NCBI GenBank assembly: GCA_035628395.1
Contig: DASPJX010000390.1
Location: 1 to 14,343 of the forward strand
From: UBA4615 sp035628395
GTDB taxonomy: Bacteria; Pseudomonadota; Gammaproteobacteria; Burkholderiales; Burkholderiaceae_E
DNA length: 14,343 bases
Direction of reading: 5' to 3'
Positions within the stretch are counted from its first letter, which is position 1, and each line of letters opens with the position of its first letter. Both the position numbers and the translations under genes were made by a program. Shown piece after piece: positions 1 to 10,333 of the stretch. A model generated the notes under the pieces. That model was not told where the DNA came from. It ran no database searches and was given only the letters and a program-made list of their open reading frames with translations.

Positions 1-236
1 CCAAGATCGCCGGCGAGGGCCGCGGCCGCGGCGCTCGGATCGCCGACGCGGGCCGCGGCCGCGACGTCCGGATCGCCGGCGCGGGCGGCCGGCGCGGCGC
101 GTGTCGTGCCGGCGCGGGCGACGGGCTCGCCGCCGGGTGCCGACGCGTGCGAGGCGGGGACCCGCGGCGCGTCGGCGGGCGTCCGGCCGCGGCGGGTGGG
201 GGGTCGCGGCGCCGCGGGGGGCACGGGAACGGCCAT
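1..236 (-). CDS. possible N-terminal part of an Ala/Pro-rich protein, cut by the window edge
   Basis: An ATG at 236 on the minus strand opens a frame with no stop to the left edge (78 codons), divergent from the LysE gene. The product would be rich in Ala, Pro, Arg and Gly and would end in roughly 11-residue repeats of the type GDPxxAAAA, encoded by the 33-bp repeat described separately. About 90% of its codons end in G or C, as in the real genes here. I recognise no domain. At this GC content an open frame of this length is weak evidence by itself. The in-frame repeat period and the operator-like site between it and the LysE gene are the only support. A divergent regulator would make sense in this place, but the residues do not look like a helix-turn-helix domain. 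Confidence 0.2.
   Translation of the reverse strand, partial: MAVPVPPAAPRPPTRRGRTPADAPRVPASHASAPGGEPVARAGTTRAAPAARAGDPDVAAAARVGDPSAAAAALAGDL
5..103. repeat. 33-bp imperfect tandem repeat, three units
   Basis: Units begin at 5, 38 and 71, each starting GATCGCCG followed by a run of G/C with the core GGGCCGCGGCCGCG in the first two. Units one and two are close copies; the third decays after about 20 bases. The period is a multiple of three, so it encodes an 11-residue repeat if the minus-strand frame is translated. Confidence 0.6.
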
Positions 237-293
237 CGGGTCCTCGCCGTGTCGGTGAACGGACCGGGCCGGTCGCTCGACCGATCCGGCATG

Positions 294-312
294 CTGTACC
301 GGTACTGTACCG
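294..312. promoter_or_regulatory. operator-like direct repeat upstream of the LysE/EamA/PhzF operon
   Basis: The octamer CTGTACCG occurs at 294-301 and again at 305-312, exactly 11 bp apart and so on one face of the helix. The pair also contains two overlapping palindromes: GTACCGGTAC at 296-305 and GGTAC-T-GTACC at 301-311. It is the most A/T-containing stretch of the upstream region and ends 24 bp before the LysE start codon. Direct CTGTAC-type repeats are known for PLP-dependent MocR/PdxR regulators, whose targets often include LysE, EamA and PhzF genes; linking this site to that family is inference. No regulator gene is visible here. Confidence 0.45.
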
Positions 313-336
313 ATCGCTTCCGGTAGGCTGCAAGCG

Positions 337-933
337 ATGGATCCGATGCCCGACCTCCCCGCCTTCGTCGCCTTCGCGGCGGTCGGCTCGTTCACGCCCG
401 GACCGAACACGACGCTCGCGCTCGCGATCGGCGCGCGCTTCGGCTGGCGCCGGGTCGGCGGGCACGCCCTCGGCGTGGCGATCGGGCTGTCGGCGATGCT
501 CGCGCTGGCCGCGCTCGGGGCGGTCGGCCTGCTGCAGGCGGTTCCGGGCCTCGAGCCGGCGCTGCGCGCGGCGGGCGTCGCCTGGCTGCTCTGGCTGGGC
601 TGGAAGGTCGCCCGCGGCGGCCGCGGCGACCGGCCGGGGCTCGATCGCCCGCTGGCCGCCTGGCAGTCGGCGCTGCTGCAGCTCGCCAACGCCAAGGCCT
701 GGATGCTGTGCGTGGCGGTCGCCGCGACCTGGTCGGCGGCGGTGCAGCGCGTCCCGGCGCTCGCCGCCGTGCCGATCGTCGTGTTCGCCGCGATGACCAC
801 CGCCGCCAACCTCGCGTGGGCCGCGCTCGGCCAGTCGATGCAGGCCTGGCTCGCGGTCGGATCGCGCCGGGCGTGGTTCGATCGCGCGATGGGCGCGCTG
901 CTCGCCGCGAGCGCGCTCGCGATGCTGCGCTGA
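337..933 (+). CDS. LysE/RhtB-family amino-acid exporter
   Basis: A 198-residue inner-membrane protein of the LysE/RhtB family, which exports amino acids or related small metabolites. The family signature is clear: an N-terminal segment with SFTPGPNTTLALAIGARFG at about residues 18-36, then several hydrophobic helices, and the mid-protein LANAKAW motif at about residue 116, matching the family's L-N-P-K-A-W with Ala for Pro. The length is usual (about 200 residues). The ATG at 337 is preferred because an AGG lies 9 bases upstream (325-327); the ATG at 346 is an alternative that would lose three residues. It is the first gene of a tight operon with an EamA exporter and a PhzF isomerase. The substrate cannot be read from sequence. 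Confidence 0.88.
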   Translation: MDPMPDLPAFVAFAAVGSFTPGPNTTLALAIGARFGWRRVGGHALGVAIGLSAMLALAALGAVGLLQAVPGLEPALRAAGVAWLLWLGWKVARGGRGDRPGLDRPLAAWQSALLQLANAKAWMLCVAVAATWSAAVQRVPALAAVPIVVFAAMTTAANLAWAALGQSMQAWLAVGSRRAWFDRAMGALLAASALAMLR

Positions 934-937
934 CGCC

Positions 938-1837
938 GTGCGCGACGAGACCCGCGGCCTGCTGCTGGGCGCGATCGGCGTGGCGGCGTTCTCGCTGACG
1001 CTGCCGATGACCCGCCTCGCGGTGGTCGACCTCGATCCGGTGTGGATCGGGCTCGCGCGGGCGCTGCTCGCCGCGCTGCCGGCGGCGGCGTGGCTCGCGT
1101 GGACGCGCGCGCCGATGCCGCCGCGCGAGTCGTGGCCGCGGTTCGCGGTGGTCGCGGCCGGCATCATCCTCGGCTTCCCGGTGCTGACCTCGGTGGCGAT
1201 GCGCCACGTCGACGCGTCGCACGGCGCGGTGGTGCTCGGCGTGCTGCCGCTCGCGACGGCGCTCGCGGGCGCGCGGCTCGCCGGCGAGCGCCCGTCGCGC
1301 GCGTACTGGACGTTCGCCGCGATCGGCGCGGCCCTGGTCTGCGCGTTCGCGCTGCGGGCCGGCGGCGGCGGGCCGCAGCCGGCCGACGGCCTGCTGGTCG
1401 CCGCGGTCGCCGCGGCGGGCGTCGGCTACGCCGAGGGCGCGCGGCTCGCGAGGCGCTTCGGCGGCCCGGCGACGATCTGCTGGACGCTGGTGCTCGCCGC
1501 GCCGTTCCTCGTGCTGCCGGTCGCGTGGCTCACCTGGCGGCACGGCGTCGAGGCGCGGCCGTCGGCCTGGCTCGGCTTCGCGTACGTGACGCTCGTCAGC
1601 CAGCTGTTCGGCTTCTTCGCCTGGTACAAGGGGCTCGCGCTCGGCGGGATCGCGCGCGTGTCCCAGGTGCAGCTGCTGCAGACCTTCATGACGCTCGGCT
1701 TCGCGGCGCTCGTCGCCGGAGAATCGCCCGACGCGGCGACCTGGGCGTTCGCCGCCGCGGTCGTCGCGGTCGTCGCACTGCAGCGCCTCGCGCCGGTCGC
1801 CGCCCCGCCCGCTTCCACCCCGAGGACCGTCCGATGA
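938..1837 (+). CDS. EamA-domain DMT-superfamily transporter
   Basis: A 299-residue inner-membrane protein of the drug/metabolite transporter superfamily with two EamA repeats of about five helices each. Almost the whole chain is hydrophobic with short Arg-rich loops. The first repeat starts at GAIGVAAFSLTLPMTRLAV (about residues 11-29) and the second near residue 145; its helix with SQLFGFFAWYKGLALG (about 220-235) is typical of the family. It starts with GTG, four bases after the LysE stop, with no clear Shine-Dalgarno sequence, which suggests translational coupling. Its stop overlaps the next start as ATGA. Family members export amino acids, drugs or other metabolites; the actual substrate is unknown. 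A second exporter next to LysE suggests detoxification or overflow of related compounds. Confidence 0.88.
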   Translation: MRDETRGLLLGAIGVAAFSLTLPMTRLAVVDLDPVWIGLARALLAALPAAAWLAWTRAPMPPRESWPRFAVVAAGIILGFPVLTSVAMRHVDASHGAVVLGVLPLATALAGARLAGERPSRAYWTFAAIGAALVCAFALRAGGGGPQPADGLLVAAVAAAGVGYAEGARLARRFGGPATICWTLVLAAPFLVLPVAWLTWRHGVEARPSAWLGFAYVTLVSQLFGFFAWYKGLALGGIARVSQVQLLQTFMTLGFAALVAGESPDAATWAFAAAVVAVVALQRLAPVAAPPASTPRTVR

Positions 1838-2706
1838 GCCGCAGCCTTCCCTTCATGCAGGTCGACGTCTTCACCGCCCGGCCGTTCCTCGGCAACCCGG
1901 TGGCCGTGGTGCTCGATGCCGACGGGCTCGACGACGCGACGATGCGGCGGATCGCGCGCTGGACGAACCTGTCCGAGACCACCTTCGTGCAGTCGCCGAC
2001 CGACCCGCTCGCCGACTACGCGCTGCGGATCTTCACGCCCGACCGCGAGCTGCCCTTCGCCGGTCATCCGACGCTCGGCAGCGCCCGCGCGGTGCTCGCG
2101 AGCGGCCGCGCGAGCGCGCGCGACGGACGGCTCGTCCAGCAGTGCGCCGCCGGACGCGTGACGCTGCGCGTCGACGGCGCGCGCCAGGCGTTCGAGGCGC
2201 CGCCGGCGCGCGTCGCCCCGGTGTCCGGCGAGCACGCCGCGGAGCTCGCGCGCGCGCTCGGGCTGCCGGGGGCCCCGCGCGGGCTCGAGTCGATCGACAT
2301 CGGGCCGGTCTGGCTGGTGGCGGCGCTGGACGACGCCGCGACGCTCCTCGCGCTCGAGCCCGACATGGCCGCGCTCTCGGCGCTGTCGCGCACGCTGCGC
2401 GCGACCGGCGTGACGCTGCACGCGCCGCATCCGCCGGGCACGCGCGACGCCGACGGGCTCGCGCCCGCGATCGCGGTGCGCTCGTTCGCGCCGGCGGCGG
2501 GCGCGCCCGAGGATCCGGTCTGCGGCAGCGGCAACGCGTGCGTCGCGCTGCAGCGGCGCGCCCGCGGGCTGCGCGAGGACTACGTCGCCACGCAGGGCGA
2601 GGCGATCGGGCGCGCCGGCCGGATCGCGGTGTCCTACCGCGGCGAGTCGATCGAGGTCGGCGGCGACGCGGTGATCTGCGTCGAGGGGCGGATCGCGCTC
2701 GACTGA
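1834..2706 (+). CDS. PhzF-family isomerase/epimerase
   Basis: A 290-residue cytosolic protein of the PhzF family, which adopts the diaminopimelate-epimerase fold and catalyses isomerisations of small acids; the founding member acts in phenazine synthesis. Visible motifs: N-terminal QVDVFTARPFLGNPVAVV (9-26), the catalytic Glu in LSETTFV (Glu48), PFAGHPT (74-80) and EDPVCGSGNACVA (226-238), the last carrying Cys where many members have Thr. The length is normal. The start is set by GAGGA at 1822-1826, seven bases before ATG 1834, which overlaps the EamA stop. No other phenazine genes are present, so a phenazine role is unlikely. PhzF-like proteins often accompany amino-acid exporters, which agrees with this operon. 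Substrate unknown. Confidence 0.9.
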   Translation: MSRSLPFMQVDVFTARPFLGNPVAVVLDADGLDDATMRRIARWTNLSETTFVQSPTDPLADYALRIFTPDRELPFAGHPTLGSARAVLASGRASARDGRLVQQCAAGRVTLRVDGARQAFEAPPARVAPVSGEHAAELARALGLPGAPRGLESIDIGPVWLVAALDDAATLLALEPDMAALSALSRTLRATGVTLHAPHPPGTRDADGLAPAIAVRSFAPAAGAPEDPVCGSGNACVALQRRARGLREDYVATQGEAIGRAGRIAVSYRGESIEVGGDAVICVEGRIALD

Positions 2707-2728
2707 CCCGGGGGCCGCGCCCACCGAC

Positions 2729-2838
2729 CCGCGCGGCGCCGTGCCGGGCCGCCCGCGGCGCCGCACGAAGACGCCCGCGGCGCCGCACGGGGCCGCCAAC
2801 GGCGCCTCACGGAGCCGTCCGCGGTGGCGCGCCCGGCC
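2729..2838. repeat. five tandem 22-bp units between convergent genes
   Basis: Units start at 2729, 2751, 2773, 2795 and 2817. Against the unit at 2773 the others match at 17, 19, 18 and 16 of 22 positions. The shared core is GCCCGCGGCGCCGCACG. Similarity is highest in the middle and decays outward, as in an ageing tandem array. The period is not a multiple of three and the array lies between two stop codons, so it is probably noncoding. It fills most of the 166-bp gap between the phzF-like and HIBCH genes. Confidence 0.7.
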
Positions 2839-2850
2839 GCCCGGGCGGCC
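2835..2850. terminator. palindrome in the convergent gap, possible bidirectional terminator
   Basis: GGCCGCCCGGGCGGCC is a perfect 16-bp palindrome lying 22 bp beyond the HIBCH stop on the minus strand and about 130 bp beyond the phzF-like stop. As RNA it can form a 6-bp G/C stem with a CCGG loop. No T-run follows on either strand, so it is not a canonical intrinsic terminator. Confidence 0.35.
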
Positions 2851-2872
2851 GCGGACGGCCCGGCGGCCGCGC

Positions 2873-3997
2873 TCAGTGCGCGAGCGGCTCGAAGAACCCG
2901 GCGACCCGCGCGTCGGTCACCGCGTCGAGCGTCGCCGGCGTCCAGGCCGCGTCGCGCGTCTTGTCGATCAGCAGCGCGCGCACGCCCTCGGGGAAGTCCT
3001 CGTGGCGCTGGCACTGCCGCGCGACCACCAGGTCGAGCGCGAGCGTGTCGGCGATCCCGAGCGGTCGGCAGCGACGCATGTACTCGAAGGTCACGCGCGC
3101 GGCCGTGGGCGAGCCCGCGGCGAGGTTCTCGTACGGCCTGCGAAACCAGGGCTCGCGGGCGGCGGCCTCGCGCAGCGCGGCGAGGAAGGACGCGGCGTCG
3201 CCGCAGCGACCGATCGCGCGGATCGCGTCGCGATGGCGGAGCAGGCCGGATTCGGGCAGCGCGAGCGGACGCTCGGCGGCGAACGCGAGGCAGAACGCGC
3301 GCAGCCGCGCGCGGCGCGCACCGGACGCGCCGCTCCAGTCGAGCGCGGCGAGGCGCTCGAGGAACTCGGGCTGGCGCTCGTGCGCGATCGCGTGGTCGGC
3401 GAGCCCGGCGAACAGCGCGTCGGCCTCGTCGACGATCGCTCCCGTCATCGCGAGCAGCAGCCCCGCCTCGCCGGGCACGCGGTTCAGGAACCAGCCGCCG
3501 CCGACGTCCGGGAACAGCCCGATGTGGATCTCGGGCATCGCGAGCTTCAGCCCCTCGGTGACGATCCGCTCGGAGCCGGCCACCGACAGCCCGACGCCGC
3601 CGCCCATGTCGACGCCGTGCGCCCAGGTGACCACCGGCTTCGGGAACGCGTGCAGCAGCAGGTCGAGCCGGTACTCGACGTCGAAGAACGCGTCGCCGTA
3701 GACGAAGCGGTCCGGGCCGCCGGCCCGCACCCGGCGTATCACCTCGGCGACGTCGCCGCCGGCGCAGAAGCCCTTGGGCCCGTTGCCCGCGAGCACCACG
3801 CAGGCGATCGACTCGTCCGACGCCCACGCGCGGAACGTGTCGAGCATCGACTGGCACATCGACAGGTTCAGCGCGTTCAGCTGCGCCGGGCGGTTCAGCC
3901 GCGCGATGCCGATCCGGCGTCCGGGGGTCGCGCAGTCGCGGACCTCGAACTGCATGTCGTCGGCGGACGGGGCGTGGGGCGGTCGGGCGTCGGTCAT
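2873..3997 (-). CDS. 3-hydroxyisobutyryl-CoA hydrolase (enoyl-CoA hydratase/isomerase family)
   Basis: A 374-residue cytosolic enzyme of the crotonase superfamily. It most resembles 3-hydroxyisobutyryl-CoA hydrolase, which releases free 3-hydroxyisobutyrate in valine degradation. Evidence: the oxyanion-hole segment PKGFCAGGD (74-82), HGVDMGGGVGLSVAG (127-141) and MPEIHIGLFPDVGGGWF (154-170). The last carries the Glu (156) and Asp (164) that define the HIBCH group and differ from plain hydratases. The length also fits HIBCH (about 350-380) rather than hydratases (about 260). The ATG at 3997 gives the usual N-terminus; the frame stays open far upstream, but that part overlaps the preceding hydrolase gene. 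No clear Shine-Dalgarno sequence is seen. It is the last gene of the minus-strand block, 89 bp after the metallo-hydrolase. No other valine-pathway gene is nearby, so a related acyl-CoA substrate is possible. Confidence 0.88.
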   Translation of the reverse strand: MTDARPPHAPSADDMQFEVRDCATPGRRIGIARLNRPAQLNALNLSMCQSMLDTFRAWASDESIACVVLAGNGPKGFCAGGDVAEVIRRVRAGGPDRFVYGDAFFDVEYRLDLLLHAFPKPVVTWAHGVDMGGGVGLSVAGSERIVTEGLKLAMPEIHIGLFPDVGGGWFLNRVPGEAGLLLAMTGAIVDEADALFAGLADHAIAHERQPEFLERLAALDWSGASGARRARLRAFCLAFAAERPLALPESGLLRHRDAIRAIGRCGDAASFLAALREAAAREPWFRRPYENLAAGSPTAARVTFEYMRRCRPLGIADTLALDLVVARQCQRHEDFPEGVRALLIDKTRDAAWTPATLDAVTDARVAGFFEPLAH

Positions 3998-4086
3998 CGT
4001 CGGGTCGCGATCGGCGGGGCTCGAAAGCCGCGAGCGTACCAGCGCGGCGGCGGCGATCCGTTCCGAGGCGGGCCGGCCCGGTGCGC

Positions 4087-5211
<1,125 letters not shown>

Positions 5212-5277
5212 CGGTCCTCGCCTCCGGAGTTCGGGATCGCCGGCGGACGCGCCGGCCCGGACGGCGGCGCCCGCCTA

Positions 5278-5310
5278 CGCGCCGCCTGCGCGCCGCCCAC
5301 GTGCCGCGCC
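5278..5310. repeat. short 11-bp imperfect repeat in the parC-hydrolase gap
   Basis: Three adjacent 11-bp units (5278, 5289, 5300) of the form CGCGCCGCCNN; adjacent units match at 9 and 8 of 11 positions. In DNA this rich in G and C such similarity can arise by chance. The rest of the 118-bp gap shows only short palindromes, such as CGCGGCCGCG at 5317-5326 just beyond the parC stop. Confidence 0.3.
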
Positions 5311-5329
5311 GCGCCGCGCGGCCGCGACG

Positions 5330-7660
<2,331 letters not shown>

Positions 7661-7686
7661 CGGGCGGAGCTCGGAAGGAGGAGGCG

Positions 7687-7712
7687 GCCGCGCGCGTCGT
7701 CGCGCGCGCGGC
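7687..7712 (-). terminator. strong stem-loop after the lipoprotein gene
   Basis: Perfect 10-bp arms GCCGCGCGCG (7687-7696) and CGCGCGCGGC (7703-7712) enclose a 6-base loop, starting 9 bases beyond the lipoprotein stop. On the minus strand it is followed by a pyrimidine-rich stretch (CCTCCTCCTTCC) rather than a T-run. It may terminate or attenuate transcription ahead of parC. Confidence 0.5.
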
Positions 7713-7721
7713 TCGAGGCGG

Positions 7722-8264
7722 TCAGAGGTTCGTGAACGGCAGGCCGCTGCCGGTCAGGATCGAGGCGAAGGTGCCGGCGCCGCGCAGCGTCGTCGCGCCG
7801 AAGCTCGCGCGCGAGGCCGCGACGTCGACGGAGGCGTTCGAGCAGAGCTGCTGCCCGGCGACCGTGGCGACGCGCACGCACTGCGCGAGCGCGTCGAACG
7901 CGCCGGCGGGCGGCCCCCACTGGTGGACGACCGCCAGCACGAGGCCGGTCGCGGTGTCGTAGTCGACGCTCACCCGGTGGCGGGCCGTCTCGGTCGTGCC
8001 CTCGAACACCGCGCGCCGCACCGTGCCCTGGAACGCGACCGACGTGCCCGCCGCGCCGGTGACGGTGCCGTTGCCGGTGGCCGGCACCGCGGCCGAGACG
8101 ACGAGCGAGAAGCCGGGCGGCGGCGTCGTGCCGGGGTCGGCGACCGGCGTCTGCGTGAAGCCCGCGCCGCCGCCGGCGCCGTCGCCGCCGCATCCGGCGA
8201 GCGCCGCGGCGAGCAGCGCGGCGCACCCCGCGCCGCGGACCGATCCGATCGACATCCTGAACAT
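7722..8264 (-). CDS. small predicted lipoprotein of unknown function between parE and parC
   Basis: A 180-residue predicted lipoprotein that I do not recognise. Residues 1-24 form a lipoprotein signal peptide with the lipobox LAGC and acylated Cys25; the +2 residue is Gly, compatible with outer-membrane sorting. A flexible Gly/Thr/Pro-rich linker (26-52) follows, then a Val/Thr/Ala-rich, probably beta-stranded domain (53-180). Cys130 and Cys141 in the domain could form a disulphide in the periplasm. The start at 8264 is set by GGAGG at 8274-8278, nine bases upstream; the ATG at 8255 is less well placed. It starts 59 bp after parE and ends 61 bp before parC, with a stem-loop on each side. A role in topoisomerase function is unlikely, because the product should leave the cytoplasm. 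The gene may have been inserted into a parE-parC pair. Confidence 0.75.
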   Translation of the reverse strand: MFRMSIGSVRGAGCAALLAAALAGCGGDGAGGGAGFTQTPVADPGTTPPPGFSLVVSAAVPATGNGTVTGAAGTSVAFQGTVRRAVFEGTTETARHRVSVDYDTATGLVLAVVHQWGPPAGAFDALAQCVRVATVAGQQLCSNASVDVAASRASFGATTLRGAGTFASILTGSGLPFTNL

Positions 8265-8287
8265 CGTGCCAAGCCTCCGTGCGGGAA

Positions 8288-8304
8288 CGCGCGCGTCGCG
8301 CGCG
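8288..8304 (-). terminator. GC stem-loop after parE
   Basis: CGCGCG (8288-8293) and CGCGCG (8299-8304) form a 6-bp stem with a 5-base loop, 19 bases beyond the parE stop on the minus strand. There is no T-run. It might separate parE from the lipoprotein gene, but alternating CG runs are common in this DNA. Confidence 0.3.
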
Positions 8305-8323
8305 GATGCGTCGGGTCGCTCCG

Positions 8324-10333
8324 TCAGACGTCGACCTCGACCTCGTTGCCGTGCTCCTCGAGCCAGCTGCGTCGCGCGGCGGCCTCGCCCTTGCCCATCA
8401 GCATCGTGAAGCGGCGGACGGTCAGCGGCGCGTCGACGTCGCCGAACGACACCTTCAGCAGCCGGCGGGTGTCCGGATTCAGCGTGGTCTCCCACAGCTG
8501 CTCCGCGGTCATCTCGCCCAGCCCCTTGAACCGGGAGATCGTCCACGCGCCGTCCTTCAGCCCGTCCTTGCGCAGCTTGTCCTCGGCGTGGCGCAGCTCG
8601 CCCTCGTCGAGGCAGTAGACCTTGCGCAGCGGCCGCCGGCCCTGCGCCGGCACGTCGATGCGGAAAAGCGGCGGCCGGGCGACGAACACGTGCCCGGCCT
8701 CGATCAGCGCGGGGAAGTGACGGAAGAAGAGCGTCAGCAGCAGCACCTGGATGTGCGCGCCGTCGATGTCGGCGTCGGACAGGATGCAGATCTTGCCGTA
8801 GCGCAGGTTCGACAGGTCGGGCTTGTCGCCGGGGCCGTGCGGATCGACGCCGATCGCGACCGCGATGTCGTGGATCTCGGTGTTGGCGAACAGCCGGTCG
8901 CGGTCGGTCTCCCAGGTGTTCAGCACCTTGCCGCGCAGCGGCAGGATCGCCTGGAACTCCTTGTCGCGGCCCATCTTCGCCGAGCCGCCCGCGGAGTCGC
9001 CCTCGACGAGGAACACCTCGTTGCGCGCGAGATCGGTGCTCTCGCAGTCGGTCAGCTTGCCGGGCAGCACCGCGACGCCCGAGCTCTTGCGCTTCTCGAC
9101 CTTCTGCGCCGAGCGCTGGCGCGCCTGCGCCTGCCGCACGCACAGCTCGGCGAGCGCCCGCCCCCAGTCGACGTGCTGGTGCAGCCACAGCTCGAGCCGC
9201 CCCTTGACGAAGCCCGACACCAGCCGGACCGCGTCGCGCGAGTTCAGCTTCTCCTTGATCTGCCCCTGGAACTGCGGGTCGAGCACCTTCGCCGACAGCA
9301 CGAAGCTCGCGCGGGCGAACACGTCCTCGGGCATCAGCCGCACGCCCTTGGGCAGCAGCGCGTGCAACTCGACGAAGCCCTTGACCGCGCCGAACAGGCC
9401 CTCGCGCAGCCCCGACTCGTGCGTGCCGCCCGCGGGCGTGGGGATCAGGTTCACGTACGACTCGCGCACCGGCGTGCCCGACTCGGTCCAGGCGACGACC
9501 CAGTGCGCGCCCTCGCCCTCGGCGAAGGTGTCGTGGCCGAGCTCGGCGTACTGGGAGCCCTCGAACAGCGGCACGACCGGGCCGCCCTCGGTGCCCACCG
9601 CGCCGGACCCCTCGCCGGCGAGCGCCTCGGCGAGGTAGCCCCGCAGGCCCTCGGCGTACTGCCAGCTGCGCCGCCGACCGGTCTTCTCCTCGACGAGCGT
9701 GACCTCGACCCCCGGCAGCAGCACCGCCTTGGAGCGCAGCAGCCGCTCGAGCTCGGCCATCGGCAGCGCCTGGCTGTCGAAGTACTTCGGGTCGGGCCGC
9801 ACCTCGACGCGCGTGCCGCTGCGCCGCTCTCCTTTCTCGGCGGGACGCGAGGCGAGCGGCTGCACGACCTCGCCGTCGGCGAAGACGATCGTGTGCACGC
9901 CGTTGCCGCGGTCGTCGGGCCGCCACACGGTGACCGCGAGGCGCTTCGACAGCGCGTTGGTCACCGACACGCCGACGCCGTGCAGGCCCCCGGAGAAGCT
10001 GTAGGCGCCGCCGGCCTGCTTGTCGAACTTGCCGCCCGCGTGCAGCCGGGTGAACACGATCTCGACCGTCGGCACGCCCTCCTCGGGGTGCAGGCCGACC
10101 GGGATGCCGCGGCCGTCGTCCTCCACCGCGACGCCGCCGTCGGCGAGCAGCGTGACCGCGATGCGGCGCGCGTGCCCGGCGAGCGCCTCGTCGGCCGCGT
10201 TGTCGATCACCTCCTGCACGACGTGCAGCGGATTGTCGGTCCGCGTGTACATGCCCGGTCGCTGCCTGACGGGCTCGAGCCCCTTCAGCACGCGGATCGA
10301 GGCTTCGGTGTAGTCGTTCTTGCGGGAGGCCAT
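8324..10333 (-). CDS. parE: DNA topoisomerase IV subunit B
   Basis: The 669-residue ATPase subunit of topoisomerase IV. The GHKL ATP-binding domain shows EVIDNAADEA (41-50), EDDGRGIPV (71-79), LHAGGKF (97-103) and SGGLHGVGVSVTNALS (114-129). The transducer domain follows, then the TOPRIM domain with the metal-binding Glu444 in FLVEGDSAGGSAK and ILSDADIDGAH (Asp520, Asp522, Asp524). The C-terminal FKGLGEMTAEQLWETT segment (602-617) is typical. There is no large insertion of the kind seen in some GyrB proteins. The start at 10333 gives the usual N-terminus (KNDYTEASIRVLKGLEP); the frame extends 33 codons further to an ATG inside the LexA-type box, but that extension is Arg/Ala-rich and unlike the family. 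No Shine-Dalgarno sequence precedes the ATG, while GATAAT lies at 10340-10345 on the coding strand. It heads the minus-strand block. Confidence 0.96.
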   Translation of the reverse strand: MASRKNDYTEASIRVLKGLEPVRQRPGMYTRTDNPLHVVQEVIDNAADEALAGHARRIAVTLLADGGVAVEDDGRGIPVGLHPEEGVPTVEIVFTRLHAGGKFDKQAGGAYSFSGGLHGVGVSVTNALSKRLAVTVWRPDDRGNGVHTIVFADGEVVQPLASRPAEKGERRSGTRVEVRPDPKYFDSQALPMAELERLLRSKAVLLPGVEVTLVEEKTGRRRSWQYAEGLRGYLAEALAGEGSGAVGTEGGPVVPLFEGSQYAELGHDTFAEGEGAHWVVAWTESGTPVRESYVNLIPTPAGGTHESGLREGLFGAVKGFVELHALLPKGVRLMPEDVFARASFVLSAKVLDPQFQGQIKEKLNSRDAVRLVSGFVKGRLELWLHQHVDWGRALAELCVRQAQARQRSAQKVEKRKSSGVAVLPGKLTDCESTDLARNEVFLVEGDSAGGSAKMGRDKEFQAILPLRGKVLNTWETDRDRLFANTEIHDIAVAIGVDPHGPGDKPDLSNLRYGKICILSDADIDGAHIQVLLLTLFFRHFPALIEAGHVFVARPPLFRIDVPAQGRRPLRKVYCLDEGELRHAEDKLRKDGLKDGAWTISRFKGLGEMTAEQLWETTLNPDTRRLLKVSFGDVDAPLTVRRFTMLMGKGEAAARRSWLEEHGNEVEVDV

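Noticed and set aside
1834..2706. A phenazine biosynthesis locus, because of the PhzF-family gene.
   Set aside because: No other phenazine gene is present, and PhzF-like proteins are widespread outside that pathway.
7722..9926. A 734-codon minus-strand frame joining the small lipoprotein to sequence inside parE.
   Set aside because: The upstream part is a shadow of parE in another frame. The lipoprotein has its own ribosome-binding site and signal peptide starting at 8264.
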